Counted from the first letter of the stretch, positions 29,557-38,912 are shown. The stretch: DNA of 64,000 nt from Sphingomonas sp. HF-S4 (GCF_032911445.1 NZ_JAWJEJ010000001.1:2666001-2730000); one strand, 5' to 3'. The notes: a model not told the origin generated them from the sequence alone. Program-made: numbers and translations.

Positions 29557-31107
29557 TTAGGGTCGGGATCGGGTGCCCGCAATGGCGTGCGCGTCGATCC
29601 GATAGAGCGTGTCGGTTTCGTTGCGCCACACCGGGGTCATCCCCGCCACCAGCCGCGGATCGAACGCAGGCGGATCGATCAGCCAGACATAGTCGAAGCG
29701 GTCGCGCGGCAAGTGCGCCAGCGCGTCATGGATCGTCGCGAAGGCAGGCTGGATCGGGCACGGCGCGCTCACCACCATCTGCGAAGGATCGGCGTCGTAC
29801 CCCGGAACGCCCGGCGCGACGATGCGCAGCGGCGTGCTGCCGCCGAGCCGCCATTGATCGTTGGAAAAGGCGGCGCGGCGGGCGATCGCGAACGCCGGCA
29901 AGTGGCTGGTGCGGCGATGCGACCAGCCCTGTCCGCAAGGCTCGCCGACGAAGCTGACCAGCCGGGCGCCGCGTGGGACATGATCGAGGGCGGCAAGGTG
30001 ATGCTCCCAGACGCGGCCGGTGTCCCATAGGCTCGCGGTGTTGGCCGCGATGCGCGCGCCGAAAAAGGCCAAGCCGATCATCGCCAGCAGCGTCTTCTCG
30101 CGCAATGGCATCGTCTCGCCGGTGCGCAAGGCGAGCAAGGCGAGCAGGACGATGTAGGGCGCGAGGCGCATGTCGGCGAAGGCCGAGGAGAACAGCATGA
30201 ACGGCAGCAGCACGAACGCGAGCAGCAGCAGCAGGCCTGCATAGGTGAGCATTCGGGCATGGCCGGTGCGGGTGCTGCGGATGCCGCCGTAGAGCAGGAT
30301 GCCGAGCAATGCGGCCGAGGCCATGTCGAATTCGGGCCAGCGATCGCGGAAGATCATCGCCAGCCAGCCCGCCTTGAAGCGGAAGTCGAAGAAGCGCTGG
30401 GTAACGCTCTCGCCCTCGCCCGAACGCCACAGGACCAGGAACAGCAGCGGCAGCGCCAGCGGCAGGCAGGCGAGCCCGGCGCGGATCACGCTGGCCGGCC
30501 ACTTGCCGCCTTGCTCGCGCATCCGGGCAAGCTCGGCGCCATAGGCCATCAGGCACAGCGCGCCCCAGCCGACGACATGCGCAACCCAGACCAATGTGGC
30601 GAGCGGCACGAAGAGCGCCGCGCGCAGGCGGAACCGGCCCTGCCGCGCGAGCCGCAGCCACAAAGCGAAGCCGTTGAGCGCGAGCGCCATCGCCAGGCAG
30701 TGGTTCACGAAGCCGAAATGGAGCGGGTAATTATATGCGAGCGGCAGCGCGAGCAGCGCCCAGGGCTGGACCCGGCCATGCGCCTCGCGCGAGATCCAGA
30801 GGATGCCGGTGACGGTCAACGCGACGATCAGCATCATCGCAGCCTTCACGGCAGGCTCGAGCCCGATCAGCGGGCCGAGCCCGGCGACGATCAGGTCGAC
30901 CCCGAGATTGCCGACGAAGCGCCATTCGTAGCGGTACCATTGGCCGAGCACATCGGAATCGGTGCCGAGCATCACCCGGTAGCGCCCGACATGCCCGGCG
31001 AGATCGGTGAAGGGCGGCACGCTCGGCAGCGCCAGCGGGACGAGCGCGAGCAGCACCGCGGCGACCGCGAACCAGCGCGTCTCCCACCACGGCGTCCGCG
31101 GCTTCAT
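29557..31107 (-). CDS. Polytopic membrane protein, GT-C glycosyltransferase-like (paralogue 2)
   Basis: A 516-residue protein with the same plan as its downstream neighbour: an N-terminal helix, the loop VPPFTDLAGHVGRYRVML, about ten helices, then HVPRGARLVSFVGEPC and AFSNDQWRLGGS in the soluble tail. The C-terminal region ends with DYVWLIDPPAFDP, matched by DYVWLLRPPEFPD in the paralogue. The start overlaps the stop of the upstream 569-residue gene (ATGA), so translation is coupled. Function is unknown; a family of sphingomonad GT-C-like enzymes is the best guess. Confidence 0.7.
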   Translation of the reverse strand: MKPRTPWWETRWFAVAAVLLALVPLALPSVPPFTDLAGHVGRYRVMLGTDSDVLGQWYRYEWRFVGNLGVDLIVAGLGPLIGLEPAVKAAMMLIVALTVTGILWISREAHGRVQPWALLALPLAYNYPLHFGFVNHCLAMALALNGFALWLRLARQGRFRLRAALFVPLATLVWVAHVVGWGALCLMAYGAELARMREQGGKWPASVIRAGLACLPLALPLLFLVLWRSGEGESVTQRFFDFRFKAGWLAMIFRDRWPEFDMASAALLGILLYGGIRSTRTGHARMLTYAGLLLLLAFVLLPFMLFSSAFADMRLAPYIVLLALLALRTGETMPLREKTLLAMIGLAFFGARIAANTASLWDTGRVWEHHLAALDHVPRGARLVSFVGEPCGQGWSHRRTSHLPAFAIARRAAFSNDQWRLGGSTPLRIVAPGVPGYDADPSQMVVSAPCPIQPAFATIHDALAHLPRDRFDYVWLIDPPAFDPRLVAGMTPVWRNETDTLYRIDAHAIAGTRSRP

Positions 31108-32813
31108 CGTTCCACCTCGAACAGCATCGGCACTTCGCCGGGAGGGGAAATCGGCCGCAGCCAGGCGGGCGGCTTGCCGACGGCGAGCGCACCGCTCAGC
31201 CGCGCGGAGCTGGCCGCCTGCGTACCGAGTTCGGCGAAGTCACCGGGGCAATAAGCGACGTAATTGACGTGCCAGGTATCGGCGAGACGCCGGGCATCGT
31301 CGATCGGGCCGAGGAAGAAACGGTACATCGCGTCGTTGCCCGCAGTGTTGCGGTGATAGGGCGCGGCGATCACTCGATGCGGCGTCGCCGCCAGCGCGAA
31401 CGCGCCAAGGTCGATCGGCGCGATCAGCGTGCCGGGCGGCAGTGCCGCGAGCCGGGCGAGTGTGCCAGGCCCGGTGCAGTCTGCGCCACCGGCCCGTTCT
31501 GGTCCGGCGGGAACGAGCGCGCCGGCAACGATCGGATAGAGCATCCCCGCCGAGATCAGCCACGCAGGAACCAACGCAAGCACGCTCCTGGTGCGCGCGA
31601 CCGTGATCAGCATCGCGAGCGCCGGCGCGGCGAGCAGCGCGCCGGCATAGGCGCCGCGCAGCTGGATCCAGGTCAACGCCAGCGCGGCGAGCTGGAGCGC
31701 GAGGATGACCAGCCAGCGATCGTCGCGGCTGCGGCGCAAGGCCCAGATCCCCGCGGCGATGCCAGCGAGCATCAGCCCGGCATAGCCGATCGCATGGACC
31801 AGCGGCGCGCCGAGCAGCGGCTGTGCCTCGGCGACGTTCGCGAGCCACAGCTGCGCGAGCAGCGGATCGACTTCGCCATAGGGCGCGACGCAGCCCGGCG
31901 AGAGCGCCAGCGCGCCGAACAGCCCGGCGGGCGCGAGGATCAGCGTGGCGATGCCGCGATGCCGAGGCGTCTCGAAAACGAAGCCGAAAACGGCGAGGCC
32001 GAGCGGGGCAAGCGTGGCAAGCTGCGCAGCGCGCCAAAAGGTGTAGTTGAAGCCGTCGCACCCCGGCCAATTCCAACCGCTGGTGCGCAGCAGCACCGAA
32101 GCCGCGGCGAGCGACAAGACCAGCCCCACCGCATAGCCGGCAAGGCGCGGCTGGGCATTGCGGCCCTCGCGCACCCAGCGCAGCACGATCGCGGCGGCGC
32201 CGACGCCAAGCAACGGCGCGGTCTCGAGGCCCACGGTCAGCGACGCGGCGGTGGCGATGCCGGCGCCGGCACCCGCACCGAGCCGCCCCTGCCCCACCGC
32301 GGCGCGCGCCACGACGAGCAGCAGGACGAGCTGGAGCCCGTGATGATCGATCCGCCCGGGCATGAACAAGGTCGTCGCGGGAAAAGCGAGCGCAGCGATC
32401 AACGTGGCGAGCGGCCCCGAGGCGCCGAGCGATCGCGCGAGGCTCGCGACCAGCGCAAGCGCGGCGGCGAACAGCAATGCCGGCCAGACGATCACCGCCA
32501 CCAGCTCGGCAGCGTGCGCCCCGAGCAGCGGCGACAGCAGCGCGATCAGCGCGGCGGGGACGAGGTCGGGCAGCCGCGACCAGTGCATCTCGAGCCCCGG
32601 CGCCGCGCCGAGGCGGTGCTGGGCGAGATCACCGAAAGCCTGTCCGCCCAGCCAGTCGCGGATCTGCTGGAGCCGAACGACATCGTCGGTATCGGGCAGC
32701 CGCAGCGCCGACAGATTGGCCCAATTCTGAAGGCTCCAGGCGACCGTCAGCAGGCCCGCGAGGAGCAATGCGACGCCGAGGTCGCGAGTGGGCCGGCCGT
32801 GCACCGAAGGCAT
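31104..32813 (-). CDS. Polytopic membrane protein, GT-C/oligosaccharyltransferase-like
   Basis: A 569-residue protein with about twelve hydrophobic helices. The first external loop has RLPDTDDVVRLQQIRDWLGGQAFGDLAQHRL, the PDTDDxxRLxxxRDWLxGQ pattern seen in alphaproteobacterial GT-C proteins, and a later loop has PGRIDHHGLQLVLLL (DHH). The C-terminal 110 residues form a soluble domain with PIDLGAFALAATPHRVIAAPYHRN. It differs in sequence from the two genes downstream but has the same topology. It starts 35 bases after argG and is coupled to the next gene by a four-base overlap. The donor and acceptor are unknown. Confidence 0.72.
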   Translation of the reverse strand: MPSVHGRPTRDLGVALLLAGLLTVAWSLQNWANLSALRLPDTDDVVRLQQIRDWLGGQAFGDLAQHRLGAAPGLEMHWSRLPDLVPAALIALLSPLLGAHAAELVAVIVWPALLFAAALALVASLARSLGASGPLATLIAALAFPATTLFMPGRIDHHGLQLVLLLVVARAAVGQGRLGAGAGAGIATAASLTVGLETAPLLGVGAAAIVLRWVREGRNAQPRLAGYAVGLVLSLAAASVLLRTSGWNWPGCDGFNYTFWRAAQLATLAPLGLAVFGFVFETPRHRGIATLILAPAGLFGALALSPGCVAPYGEVDPLLAQLWLANVAEAQPLLGAPLVHAIGYAGLMLAGIAAGIWALRRSRDDRWLVILALQLAALALTWIQLRGAYAGALLAAPALAMLITVARTRSVLALVPAWLISAGMLYPIVAGALVPAGPERAGGADCTGPGTLARLAALPPGTLIAPIDLGAFALAATPHRVIAAPYHRNTAGNDAMYRFFLGPIDDARRLADTWHVNYVAYCPGDFAELGTQAASSARLSGALAVGKPPAWLRPISPPGEVPMLFEVER

Positions 32814-32847
32814 GCGACCGGCCTAGTTCAGCATGGTTAAAGCAGCG

Positions 32848-34065
32848 TTAGCCGTCGCGGCGGCCAAGCAGCCGCAGCCGCAGCGCATTGAGCTTGATGA
32901 AGCCCGCCGCGTCGCGCTGGTCGTACGCGCCCTGATCGTCCTCGAAGGTCACGACCTTCTCGCTGTAGAGCGAATGGGGCGAACGCCGGCCGGTGACGAT
33001 GACATTGCCCTTGTAGAGCTTCAAGCGGACCGTGCCGGTCACCTTGGCCTGGCTATGGTCGATCGCGGCCTGGAGCATCTCGCGCTCGGGCGCGAACCAG
33101 AAACCGTTATAGATCAGCTCGGCATAGCGCGGCATCAGCTCGTCCTTGAGATGCGCGGCGCCGCGATCGAGGGTGATCTGCTCGATTCCGCGATGGGCGA
33201 GGTGATAGATCGTCCCGCCCGGCGTCTCGTACATGCCGCGCGACTTCATGCCGACGAAGCGGTTCTCCACGAGATCAAGGCGTCCGATGCCATGCTTGCG
33301 GCCGAGCTCGTTGAGCGCGGTGAGCAGGGTCGCGGGCGACATCGCCTCGCCGTTGAGCGCGACGCCGTCGCCGCGCTCGAAATCGATCGTGATGCTCTCG
33401 GGCTGATCCGGCGCGTCCTCGGGGTTCACCGTGCGCGAATAGACGTAATCCGGCACTTCCTCCCACGGATCCTCGAGCACCTTGCCCTCGGACGAGGTGT
33501 GGAGAAGATTGGCGTCGGTCGAGAAGGGCGATTCGCCGCGCTTGTCCTTGGCGACCTGGATCTGGTGCTGCTCGGCGAATTCGATCAGCCGGGTGCGGCT
33601 GGTCAGGTCCCATTCGCGCCACGGCGCGATCACCTTGATGTCGGGGTTGAGCGCGTAATAGCCGAGCTCGAAACGGACCTGGTCGTTGCCCTTGCCGGTC
33701 GCGCCGTGGCTCACCGCGTCGGCGTTCACCAGCTTGGCGATCTCGATCTGGCGCTTGGCGATCAGCGGCCGCGCGATCGAGGTGCCGAGCAGGTACAGCC
33801 CCTCGTACATCGCATTGGCGCGCATCATCGGGAAGACGAAGTCGCGCACGAACTCCTCGCGCAGATCGTCGATGAAGATGTGCTCGGGCTTCACCCCCGC
33901 CTGCTCGGCCTTGCGGCGCGCGGGCTCTAGCTCCTCGCCCTGGCCGAGATCGGCGGTGAAGGTCACCACCTCGCACTGATATTCCTGCTGGAGCCATTTC
34001 AGGATCACGCTCGTGTCCAGCCCGCCCGAATAGGCGAGGACGACGCGATTGATCTTGTCCGACAT
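32848..34065 (-). CDS. argG: Argininosuccinate synthase
   Basis: A 405-residue ligase that joins citrulline and aspartate using ATP in arginine biosynthesis. The N-terminal PP-loop is [18 protein letters not shown], followed by the citrulline/aspartate-binding segments [19 protein letters not shown] and [28 protein letters not shown]. Length matches the type-I bacterial enzyme. Only 35 bases separate its stop from the three GT-C-like genes on the same strand, so they may be read through. Confidence 0.97.
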   Translation of the reverse strand: MSDKINRVVLAYSGGLDTSVILKWLQQEYQCEVVTFTADLGQGEELEPARRKAEQAGVKPEHIFIDDLREEFVRDFVFPMMRANAMYEGLYLLGTSIARPLIAKRQIEIAKLVNADAVSHGATGKGNDQVRFELGYYALNPDIKVIAPWREWDLTSRTRLIEFAEQHQIQVAKDKRGESPFSTDANLLHTSSEGKVLEDPWEEVPDYVYSRTVNPEDAPDQPESITIDFERGDGVALNGEAMSPATLLTALNELGRKHGIGRLDLVENRFVGMKSRGMYETPGGTIYHLAHRGIEQITLDRGAAHLKDELMPRYAELIYNGFWFAPEREMLQAAIDHSQAKVTGTVRLKLYKGNVIVTGRRSPHSLYSEKVVTFEDDQGAYDQRDAAGFIKLNALRLRLLGRRDG

Positions 34066-34159
34066 GGGCGACTCCGGGGATAGATGGGAAACCGGCGCGC
34101 TCTAGGGTTCCATGCCCGGTCGCGCAACCATTGTGCTATGGCGTTCGCGGGAGGGCGCC

Positions 34160-34578
34160 ATGGCCGAACGCAAGACCAAGCCGACCCAGATCAGCGCCGA
34201 GGCCTTTGTCGACGCGGTCCCCGACCCCGTCCGCCGCGCCGACGCCCAGGCGCTCGCGGCGCTGATGGCGCGGGTGAGCGGCGAGCCTGCGGCGATGTGG
34301 GACCCTCGATCGTCGGCTTCGGCCGCTATCACTATCGCTACGACAGCGGCCATGCAGGCGAGATGTGCCGGCTGGGATTAAGTCCGCGCAAGCCCGAGCT
34401 GGTGCTCTATGTGCTCGATGGTTCGCCCAGGCAGGCAGCGCTGCTCGCCCGGCTCGGCAAGCATAAGACCGGCAAGTCCTGCCTCTACATCAAGAAGCTC
34501 GCCGATGTAGACATGGCCGTGCTCGAGGAGCTTGTCCGCGACCAGCTCGCCTCGATGGACGCGCGCTATCCGGGGTGA
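34160..34578 (+). pseudogene. DUF1801 protein interrupted by a one-base frameshift
   Basis: The first part (34160 to about 34300) encodes MAERKTKPTQISAEAFVDAV to ARVSGEPAAMW. The reading then shifts to another frame that encodes GPSIVGFGRYHYRYDSGHAGEM through to ARYPG, stopping at 34578. Together they make the expected DUF1801 (YdhG-like) domain of about 139 residues. The join falls at the GGG run 34299-34301 in an ATGTGGGACC context; one extra G would restore the frame. Either the gene is truly broken or the base call is wrong. The ATG at 34160 has GGAGGG upstream. The downstream part keeps normal codon use, which suggests a recent event or an error. Confidence 0.8.
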
Positions 34579-34581
34579 CGG

Positions 34582-35835
34582 TTAGCCGGCCTCGCGCATC
34601 AATTCCGGCCCGTCCTCGCGCAACGCCGCTTCCCCCTCGATCATATAATCCCGCGTGATCGGCAGGGCCGTGCGCGAGCGCGAGAGCTGGAGCTGGTAAT
34701 TGACCAGCCCGCCATTGACGAACGCGACGTACGAACCGGCAAGGTAGAAGGTCCACATCCGGAAGAAGCGCTCGTCGTACAGCGCGACGATCTCGTCCTT
34801 CGCGGCGACGGTACGGTCATACCAGGCCTTGAGCGTATGCGCATAATGCAGCCGCAGCACTTCCACGTCGGTCGGGAAGATGCGCAGCCCCTCATAGCCG
34901 CGGACGATCTCCGAGAGTGCCGGGATATAGCCGCCGGGGAAGATGTACTTGAGCGTAAAGGCATCGGTGACGCCCGGCGCGCCCGCGCGGCCGATCGTGT
35001 GGAGCAGCATCACTCCTTCGGGCGTCAGCAGCTCGCGGACTTTCCGGAAAAAGGTGCGATATTGCGGGGTGCCGACATGCTCGAACATCCCCACCGAGAC
35101 GATCCGGTCGAACTGTCCCGTCACGGCGCGATAGTCGATCAGTTCGAAGCGCACCTTGCCGTGGACGCCGCGCTCGGCGGCGCGCTCGCGCGCGACCTTG
35201 AGCTGCTCTTCCGAGAGCGTGACCCCGACCACTTCGGCACCGGTCTTCTCGTGGATGTAGAGCGCCATCCCGCCCCAGCCGCAGCCGATGTCGAGCACGC
35301 GCATCCCCGGCTGGATCGCCAGCTTGGCGACGATATGCGCCTTCTTGTCGAGCTGGGCCCGTTCGAGCGGGTTGGCGGGGTCGGTATAATACGCGCAGCT
35401 ATATTGGCGGTCGGCATCGAGGAAGAGATCGTAGAGCCGGCGCGACAGATCGTAATGATGCGCGACGTTGCGCTTGGCCTTGCGCGCCATGTTGTAGCGC
35501 CCGATCCTGTGCGCGACGGCGTTGGCCAGCCGGGCGAGCGGCTTGGGGTCGAGCGCCGCCGTGGCGTCCTCCCAGCGATTGTTGCTGGTCATCAGCACGA
35601 GCAGGTCGAGGATGTCGCCCTGTTCGATCGTCAGCCGGCCGTCCATGAAGGCCTCTGCCGCGCCGAGCGCGGGATCGCGCATAATCGCGCCGGCGGCACC
35701 GGGTCCGAAGCGGATCGTGACGGGGTTGATGTCGGGATCGGGTTCGCCAAAGCTGCGGCTCGATCCGTCCGCATGATACACCACAAGCTGGCCGCGCTTC
35801 ACCGCGCGCGCGAAAAAACCGTCGATCAACGCCAT
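34582..35835 (-). CDS. cfa: Cyclopropane-fatty-acyl-phospholipid synthase family methyltransferase
   Basis: A 417-residue SAM-dependent enzyme. A SCP2-like N-terminal part (about 1-110) precedes the methyltransferase domain, which has MRVLDIGCGWGGMALYIHEKTGAEVVGVTLS near residue 190, RFELIDYRAVTGQFDRIVSVGMFEHVG and the later IFPGGYIPALSE. YSCAYYTDP upstream of the SAM site is the conserved CFAS signature. It adds methylene groups to unsaturated acyl chains of membrane lipids. ATG 35835 is preferred to an upstream Met because family members begin MALIDGFF-like. It converges on the DUF1801 pseudogene. Confidence 0.9.
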   Translation of the reverse strand: MALIDGFFARAVKRGQLVVYHADGSSRSFGEPDPDINPVTIRFGPGAAGAIMRDPALGAAEAFMDGRLTIEQGDILDLLVLMTSNNRWEDATAALDPKPLARLANAVAHRIGRYNMARKAKRNVAHHYDLSRRLYDLFLDADRQYSCAYYTDPANPLERAQLDKKAHIVAKLAIQPGMRVLDIGCGWGGMALYIHEKTGAEVVGVTLSEEQLKVARERAAERGVHGKVRFELIDYRAVTGQFDRIVSVGMFEHVGTPQYRTFFRKVRELLTPEGVMLLHTIGRAGAPGVTDAFTLKYIFPGGYIPALSEIVRGYEGLRIFPTDVEVLRLHYAHTLKAWYDRTVAAKDEIVALYDERFFRMWTFYLAGSYVAFVNGGLVNYQLQLSRSRTALPITRDYMIEGEAALREDGPELMREAG

Positions 35836-35919
35836 AGACCGTTCCACACAAAACAGCCCCACCCGCGTCTTAACCTAGGTGCGTAACGACTTTCTGCAAT
35901 GCGGAAAAAGGTTTCCGAC

Positions 35920-36651
35920 TCATATCCCGGCATACCATTCGTAGCCGTTCGAATCCTCCCAATAGCCACCCTTGCCTGCCCCGATCCCGGCGAGGCTGGC
36001 GACCGCTTCGATCCGCATGACGTATTTGGCATGCTTGTAGCCGAGCTGGCGCTCGACGCGCAGCCGCACCGGCGCGCCGTGGCCGACCGAGAGCGTCGCA
36101 TCGTTCATCGACCAGGCGAGGATCGTCTGCGGGTGGAAGGCGTCGATCAGGTCGATCGATTCGTAATAAGGCTGGCTGCCCAAGCGATCGGCGCAGTGGA
36201 AGACGAGGTAGCGCGCGGTGTCGCGTATCCCGGCGAGCTGGAGGATCGTCTCGAGCCGCGGGCCCTGCCACTTGCCGATCGCGCTCCAACCCTCGACGCA
36301 GTCGTGCCGCGTGATCTGCGCGCGCTGCGGCATCGTCTGGATCTGCGCAAGGCTGAGGCTCAGGGGTCGCGCCACCAGCCCGTCGACGCGCAACCGCCAG
36401 TCGACGAAGCGATTGTTGGCGTGCGCGTTATATTCGGGCGTGTTGGGATGGTGCGTGCCGTTGACGCGGAAGATCGGGCTGCGCTGCTCGGGACGAAACT
36501 GACGCGCGAGCCCCGCCCGGCCGGTGACCGAGCGTTGGAGGAAGCGATGCGCGTCCTCCGCGCTGAGCAAGGTGGGGCTGTTGGTAAGCGAATCGCAGCC
36601 GGTGAGCAGGCTGGCTCCGGTGCCGACGATCAGGGTGCGGCGCGTGATCAT
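35920..36651 (-). CDS. Molybdopterin-dependent oxidoreductase (sulfite oxidase-fold)
   Basis: A 243-residue protein whose N-terminus, MITRRTLIVGTGASLLTGC, looks like a twin-arginine signal with a lipobox-like Cys. The molybdopterin domain has ITRHDCVEGWSAIGKWQG, in which the Cys near residue 118 would coordinate molybdenum, and VRLRVERQLGYKHAKYV later. It is smaller than MsrP, but its partner, the cytochrome b gene, overlaps its start by four bases, as in membrane-linked sulfite-oxidase-fold systems. Electrons would come from or go to the quinone pool. The substrate is unknown. Confidence 0.88.
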   Translation of the reverse strand: MITRRTLIVGTGASLLTGCDSLTNSPTLLSAEDAHRFLQRSVTGRAGLARQFRPEQRSPIFRVNGTHHPNTPEYNAHANNRFVDWRLRVDGLVARPLSLSLAQIQTMPQRAQITRHDCVEGWSAIGKWQGPRLETILQLAGIRDTARYLVFHCADRLGSQPYYESIDLIDAFHPQTILAWSMNDATLSVGHGAPVRLRVERQLGYKHAKYVMRIEAVASLAGIGAGKGGYWEDSNGYEWYAGI

Positions 36652-37352
36652 GCCTCGTCCTCGGGCACGCGCCACCAGCCGGTGACCATCGCGCGCACTT
36701 CGTTGAACGGCCCGGCGAGGATCACCAGCGCGAGATGGACGACCAGGAACAGGGTCATCCCCGCCATCGCGATGAAATGCACCGAGCGCGCCGATTGCCG
36801 CCCGCCAAACAGATCGGCCAGCCACGGCCACATCCCCGGCGACAGTGCGAGGCCGGAGACGATCAGCAGCGGGATCAGGACGAAGATGACGAAGGCGTAA
36901 CTCAGCTTCTGGAAGATGTTGTACGCGGCCGGCGCCTCGGGATCGTGGAAGCGCAACGCAAGATGCGCCTTGAAGTCGTTCCACAGCGCACGCGGCCTCA
37001 ACTCCCGGCCGCGGATCCGCAGATCGCGCTGGAAATGGCGGTTGACCAGGCTGGCGATCATGTACGCCAGCAGCCCGAACCCAAGCACCAGAGCGAAGAA
37101 CAGATGCCAGTGCCGCGCGCCCGACAGGCTGTAATAGCTCGGGATCGTCACCCAGCCGGGAAAGCGCGGCAGCTCAAGCCAGGCATGGTCGAAATTGGCG
37201 CCGAAATGCCCCCAATAGAGCCTGGGATGCGCGTTGAAGATCATCAGCCCGCTCGGGATCAGGATCAGCACGGCCAGCGCATTGAGCCAGTGCCACAGCC
37301 GCGTGAACAGCCGGTGCCGATAGACAATGCGGGGCGTGGACGAGGCATCCAT
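36648..37352 (-). CDS. Cytochrome b561-type membrane subunit
   Basis: A 234-residue integral membrane protein with four to five helices. Candidate haem-ligating histidines are in YRHRLFTRLWHWLNALAVLILIPSGLMI (first helix), ARHWHLFFALVLGFGLL and SARSVHFIAMAGMTLFLVVHLALVIL. The pattern is the di-haem cytochrome b of the Ni-hydrogenase/thiosulfate-reductase type. Its stop overlaps the ATG of the molybdopterin protein, so it is the electron-transfer partner of that enzyme. Confidence 0.9.
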   Translation of the reverse strand: MDASSTPRIVYRHRLFTRLWHWLNALAVLILIPSGLMIFNAHPRLYWGHFGANFDHAWLELPRFPGWVTIPSYYSLSGARHWHLFFALVLGFGLLAYMIASLVNRHFQRDLRIRGRELRPRALWNDFKAHLALRFHDPEAPAAYNIFQKLSYAFVIFVLIPLLIVSGLALSPGMWPWLADLFGGRQSARSVHFIAMAGMTLFLVVHLALVILAGPFNEVRAMVTGWWRVPEDEA

Positions 37353-37369
37353 CCCGCCCCTTTAGCGTA

Positions 37370-38131
37370 TCATCCGTAGGCACGCACGAAGAAGACGAGC
37401 GTGGTCGCGCCGGTGACGAGTAAGGTCCACACCCGCACCGCGCCAGGCGACAGCTTCTTGCCGATCACCGCGCCCAGCCAGCCGCCCAGGATCGACCCAA
37501 ACAGCATCGGCAGGCACGCCCACCACCACACCATCGCAAAGCCGATGAAGATGAACGCCGCGGCGAAATTGGCGACTGCAAGCATCAGCGTGCGGATCGC
37601 GAACAGTTCGCGCGGACGAATGTTGGCGAGCAGGCCATAGACCGCCGTGGTGATCAGCCCCACCCCGCCGCCGAAATAACCGCCATAGATTCCAAGAAAC
37701 GCCTGGGCGACGAGCAACGCCGGCCGGCCGATCGTGACGCGGGCGTGGAGCCAGTCGGCGGCGCGCTTGCCGAACACCATCACCACGAAGGCGAACAGCA
37801 GCAGCCAGGGGATGAGCACGTCGAACGTCTCGGTCGGCGTGCGTACGAGCAGCAGGCTGCCGATCAATCCGAAGGCGAAGGTGATCGCCGCAAGCAGCCT
37901 GACCGACAGCCCGGCGACCGGCCCGAGCTCGTCGCGATACGCCCAGGCGCTGGTCGCGGCGCCGGGGAGCAGCGCGACGTTCGAGGTGGCGTTGGCGATA
38001 TTGGCCGGCAGCCCGAGCGCGATCAGTGCGGGGAGCGTCGCAAAGGTGCCGCCCCCGGCAAGCGCATTCATCGCGCCGCCAAGCACGCCTGCCCCGGCGG
38101 CCAACGCAATGGATGGAAGATCGAGAACCAG
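37370..38131 (-). CDS. TauE/SafE-family sulfite exporter-like permease, start unclear
   Basis: About 253 residues with seven to eight hydrophobic helices. The N-terminal half begins LDLPSIALAAGAGVLGGAMNALAGGGTFATLPALIALG with PANIANATSNVALLPGA after it, the family signature of the TauE/SafE (DUF81) transporters, and it ends near VFFVRAYG. No ATG, GTG or TTG lies in front of the conserved first helix: the codons are GGG-GTT-AGG-CTG-GTT. The repeat at 38139-38227 begins just upstream and may have displaced the original start. I give the CTG at 38131 as a nominal start; an ORF extension through the repeat exists but is not protein-like. Substrate could be sulfite or a sulfonate. Confidence 0.8.
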   Translation of the reverse strand: MVLDLPSIALAAGAGVLGGAMNALAGGGTFATLPALIALGLPANIANATSNVALLPGAATSAWAYRDELGPVAGLSVRLLAAITFAFGLIGSLLLVRTPTETFDVLIPWLLLFAFVVMVFGKRAADWLHARVTIGRPALLVAQAFLGIYGGYFGGGVGLITTAVYGLLANIRPRELFAIRTLMLAVANFAAAFIFIGFAMVWWWACLPMLFGSILGGWLGAVIGKKLSPGAVRVWTLLVTGATTLVFFVRAYG

Positions 38132-38138
38132 CCTAACC

Positions 38139-38227
38139 CCGTTCGCCCTGAGCTTGTCGAAGGGCCGTACTTCATTTTTCCGCAGTGGGAAGAAAGAACG
38201 GTGCTTCGACAAGCGCAGCGCGAACGC
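38139..38227. repeat. REPIN-like palindrome (GTTCGCCCTGAGCTTGTCGAA family)
   Basis: Left arm 38139-38173 (CCGTTCGCCCTGAGCTTGTC at the outer end) is the inverted counterpart of right arm 38189-38227 (ending in GCGCGAACGC, with CTTCGACAAGC inside). The core resembles a palindrome abundant in sphingomonad genomes. It occupies the gap between the divergent TauE/SafE and methyltransferase genes. Confidence 0.75.
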
Positions 38228-38239
38228 TAGAGATTTCGA

Positions 38240-38878
38240 ATGAACGACGTACTGGCCAGCTATGCCGCGGCGGCGACCCCGGAAATGATCGCCGGCTACG
38301 ACGCGCTTCCGCCCGAGCGGATCTACGCGTCGGTCCGCGATTTCCTTCCGGGAGATCCCGCCCGCATCGCCGAAATCGGCGCCGGCACCGGGCGCGACGC
38401 AGCCTGGTTTGCCGCGCAAGGCCATCGCGTCCTCGCCGTCGAGCCGGTGCGCGAACTGCGCGAGGCGGGGATGAAGCTGCACGGCAACGACATCGAATGG
38501 CTCGACGACCGGCTTCCCGAACTGGCGGGACTAGACGCGTACGCGCCGTTCGACCTGATCGTCCTGTGCGCGGTGTGGCACCACCTCGACACCGCCGAGC
38601 GTGCCCGCGCGATGCCTGTACTCGCCTCGGCGTCCGCGCCCGGCGGGCGGCTGGTCCTGTCGCTGCGCCACGGCCCCGGGCGCCACGCCCTCCCGACTCC
38701 GCCAGAAGAGACGATCGCGCTGGCAGCGGCGGCAGGCTTCGCCCTGACCCACCGCGCCGAGGCCGAAGCGGTGCACGCCGAGAGCCGCGCGGAAGGCGTT
38801 CATTGGACCTGGCTCGTGTTGACTAGGGGTCTTGGCCCCGGCGAGGGCCATGCCGGTGAAATCGAGCACCGCGGATAA
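38240..38878 (+). CDS. Class I SAM-dependent methyltransferase
   Basis: A 212-residue soluble enzyme. Motif I is IAEIGAGTGRDAAWFAAQGHRVLAVEPV near residue 45, the acidic loop is DLIVLCAVWHHLD near residue 110, and ASAPGGRLVLSLRHG follows. The substrate is not identifiable; the fold suits a small molecule. There is no good ribosome binding site before ATG 38240. It lies just beyond the palindrome at 38139-38227, which separates it from the divergent TauE/SafE gene. Downstream it converges on the LRR-like gene. Confidence 0.85.
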   Translation: MNDVLASYAAAATPEMIAGYDALPPERIYASVRDFLPGDPARIAEIGAGTGRDAAWFAAQGHRVLAVEPVRELREAGMKLHGNDIEWLDDRLPELAGLDAYAPFDLIVLCAVWHHLDTAERARAMPVLASASAPGGRLVLSLRHGPGRHALPTPPEETIALAAAAGFALTHRAEAEAVHAESRAEGVHWTWLVLTRGLGPGEGHAGEIEHRG

Positions 38879-38912
38879 ATCTCCGCTCGCCTGGCGCTCG
38901 CCGAGACGTATT

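Noticed and set aside
31269..32840. 523-codon plus-strand open frame
   Set aside because: Antisense of a GT-C-like membrane gene; the product is Arg/Gln-rich with no fold signature.
38132..38482. ORF extension of the TauE/SafE gene through the repeat to a distant ATG
   Set aside because: The extra 117 residues read through the palindrome and the divergent methyltransferase gene antisense; they have no membrane or domain character.
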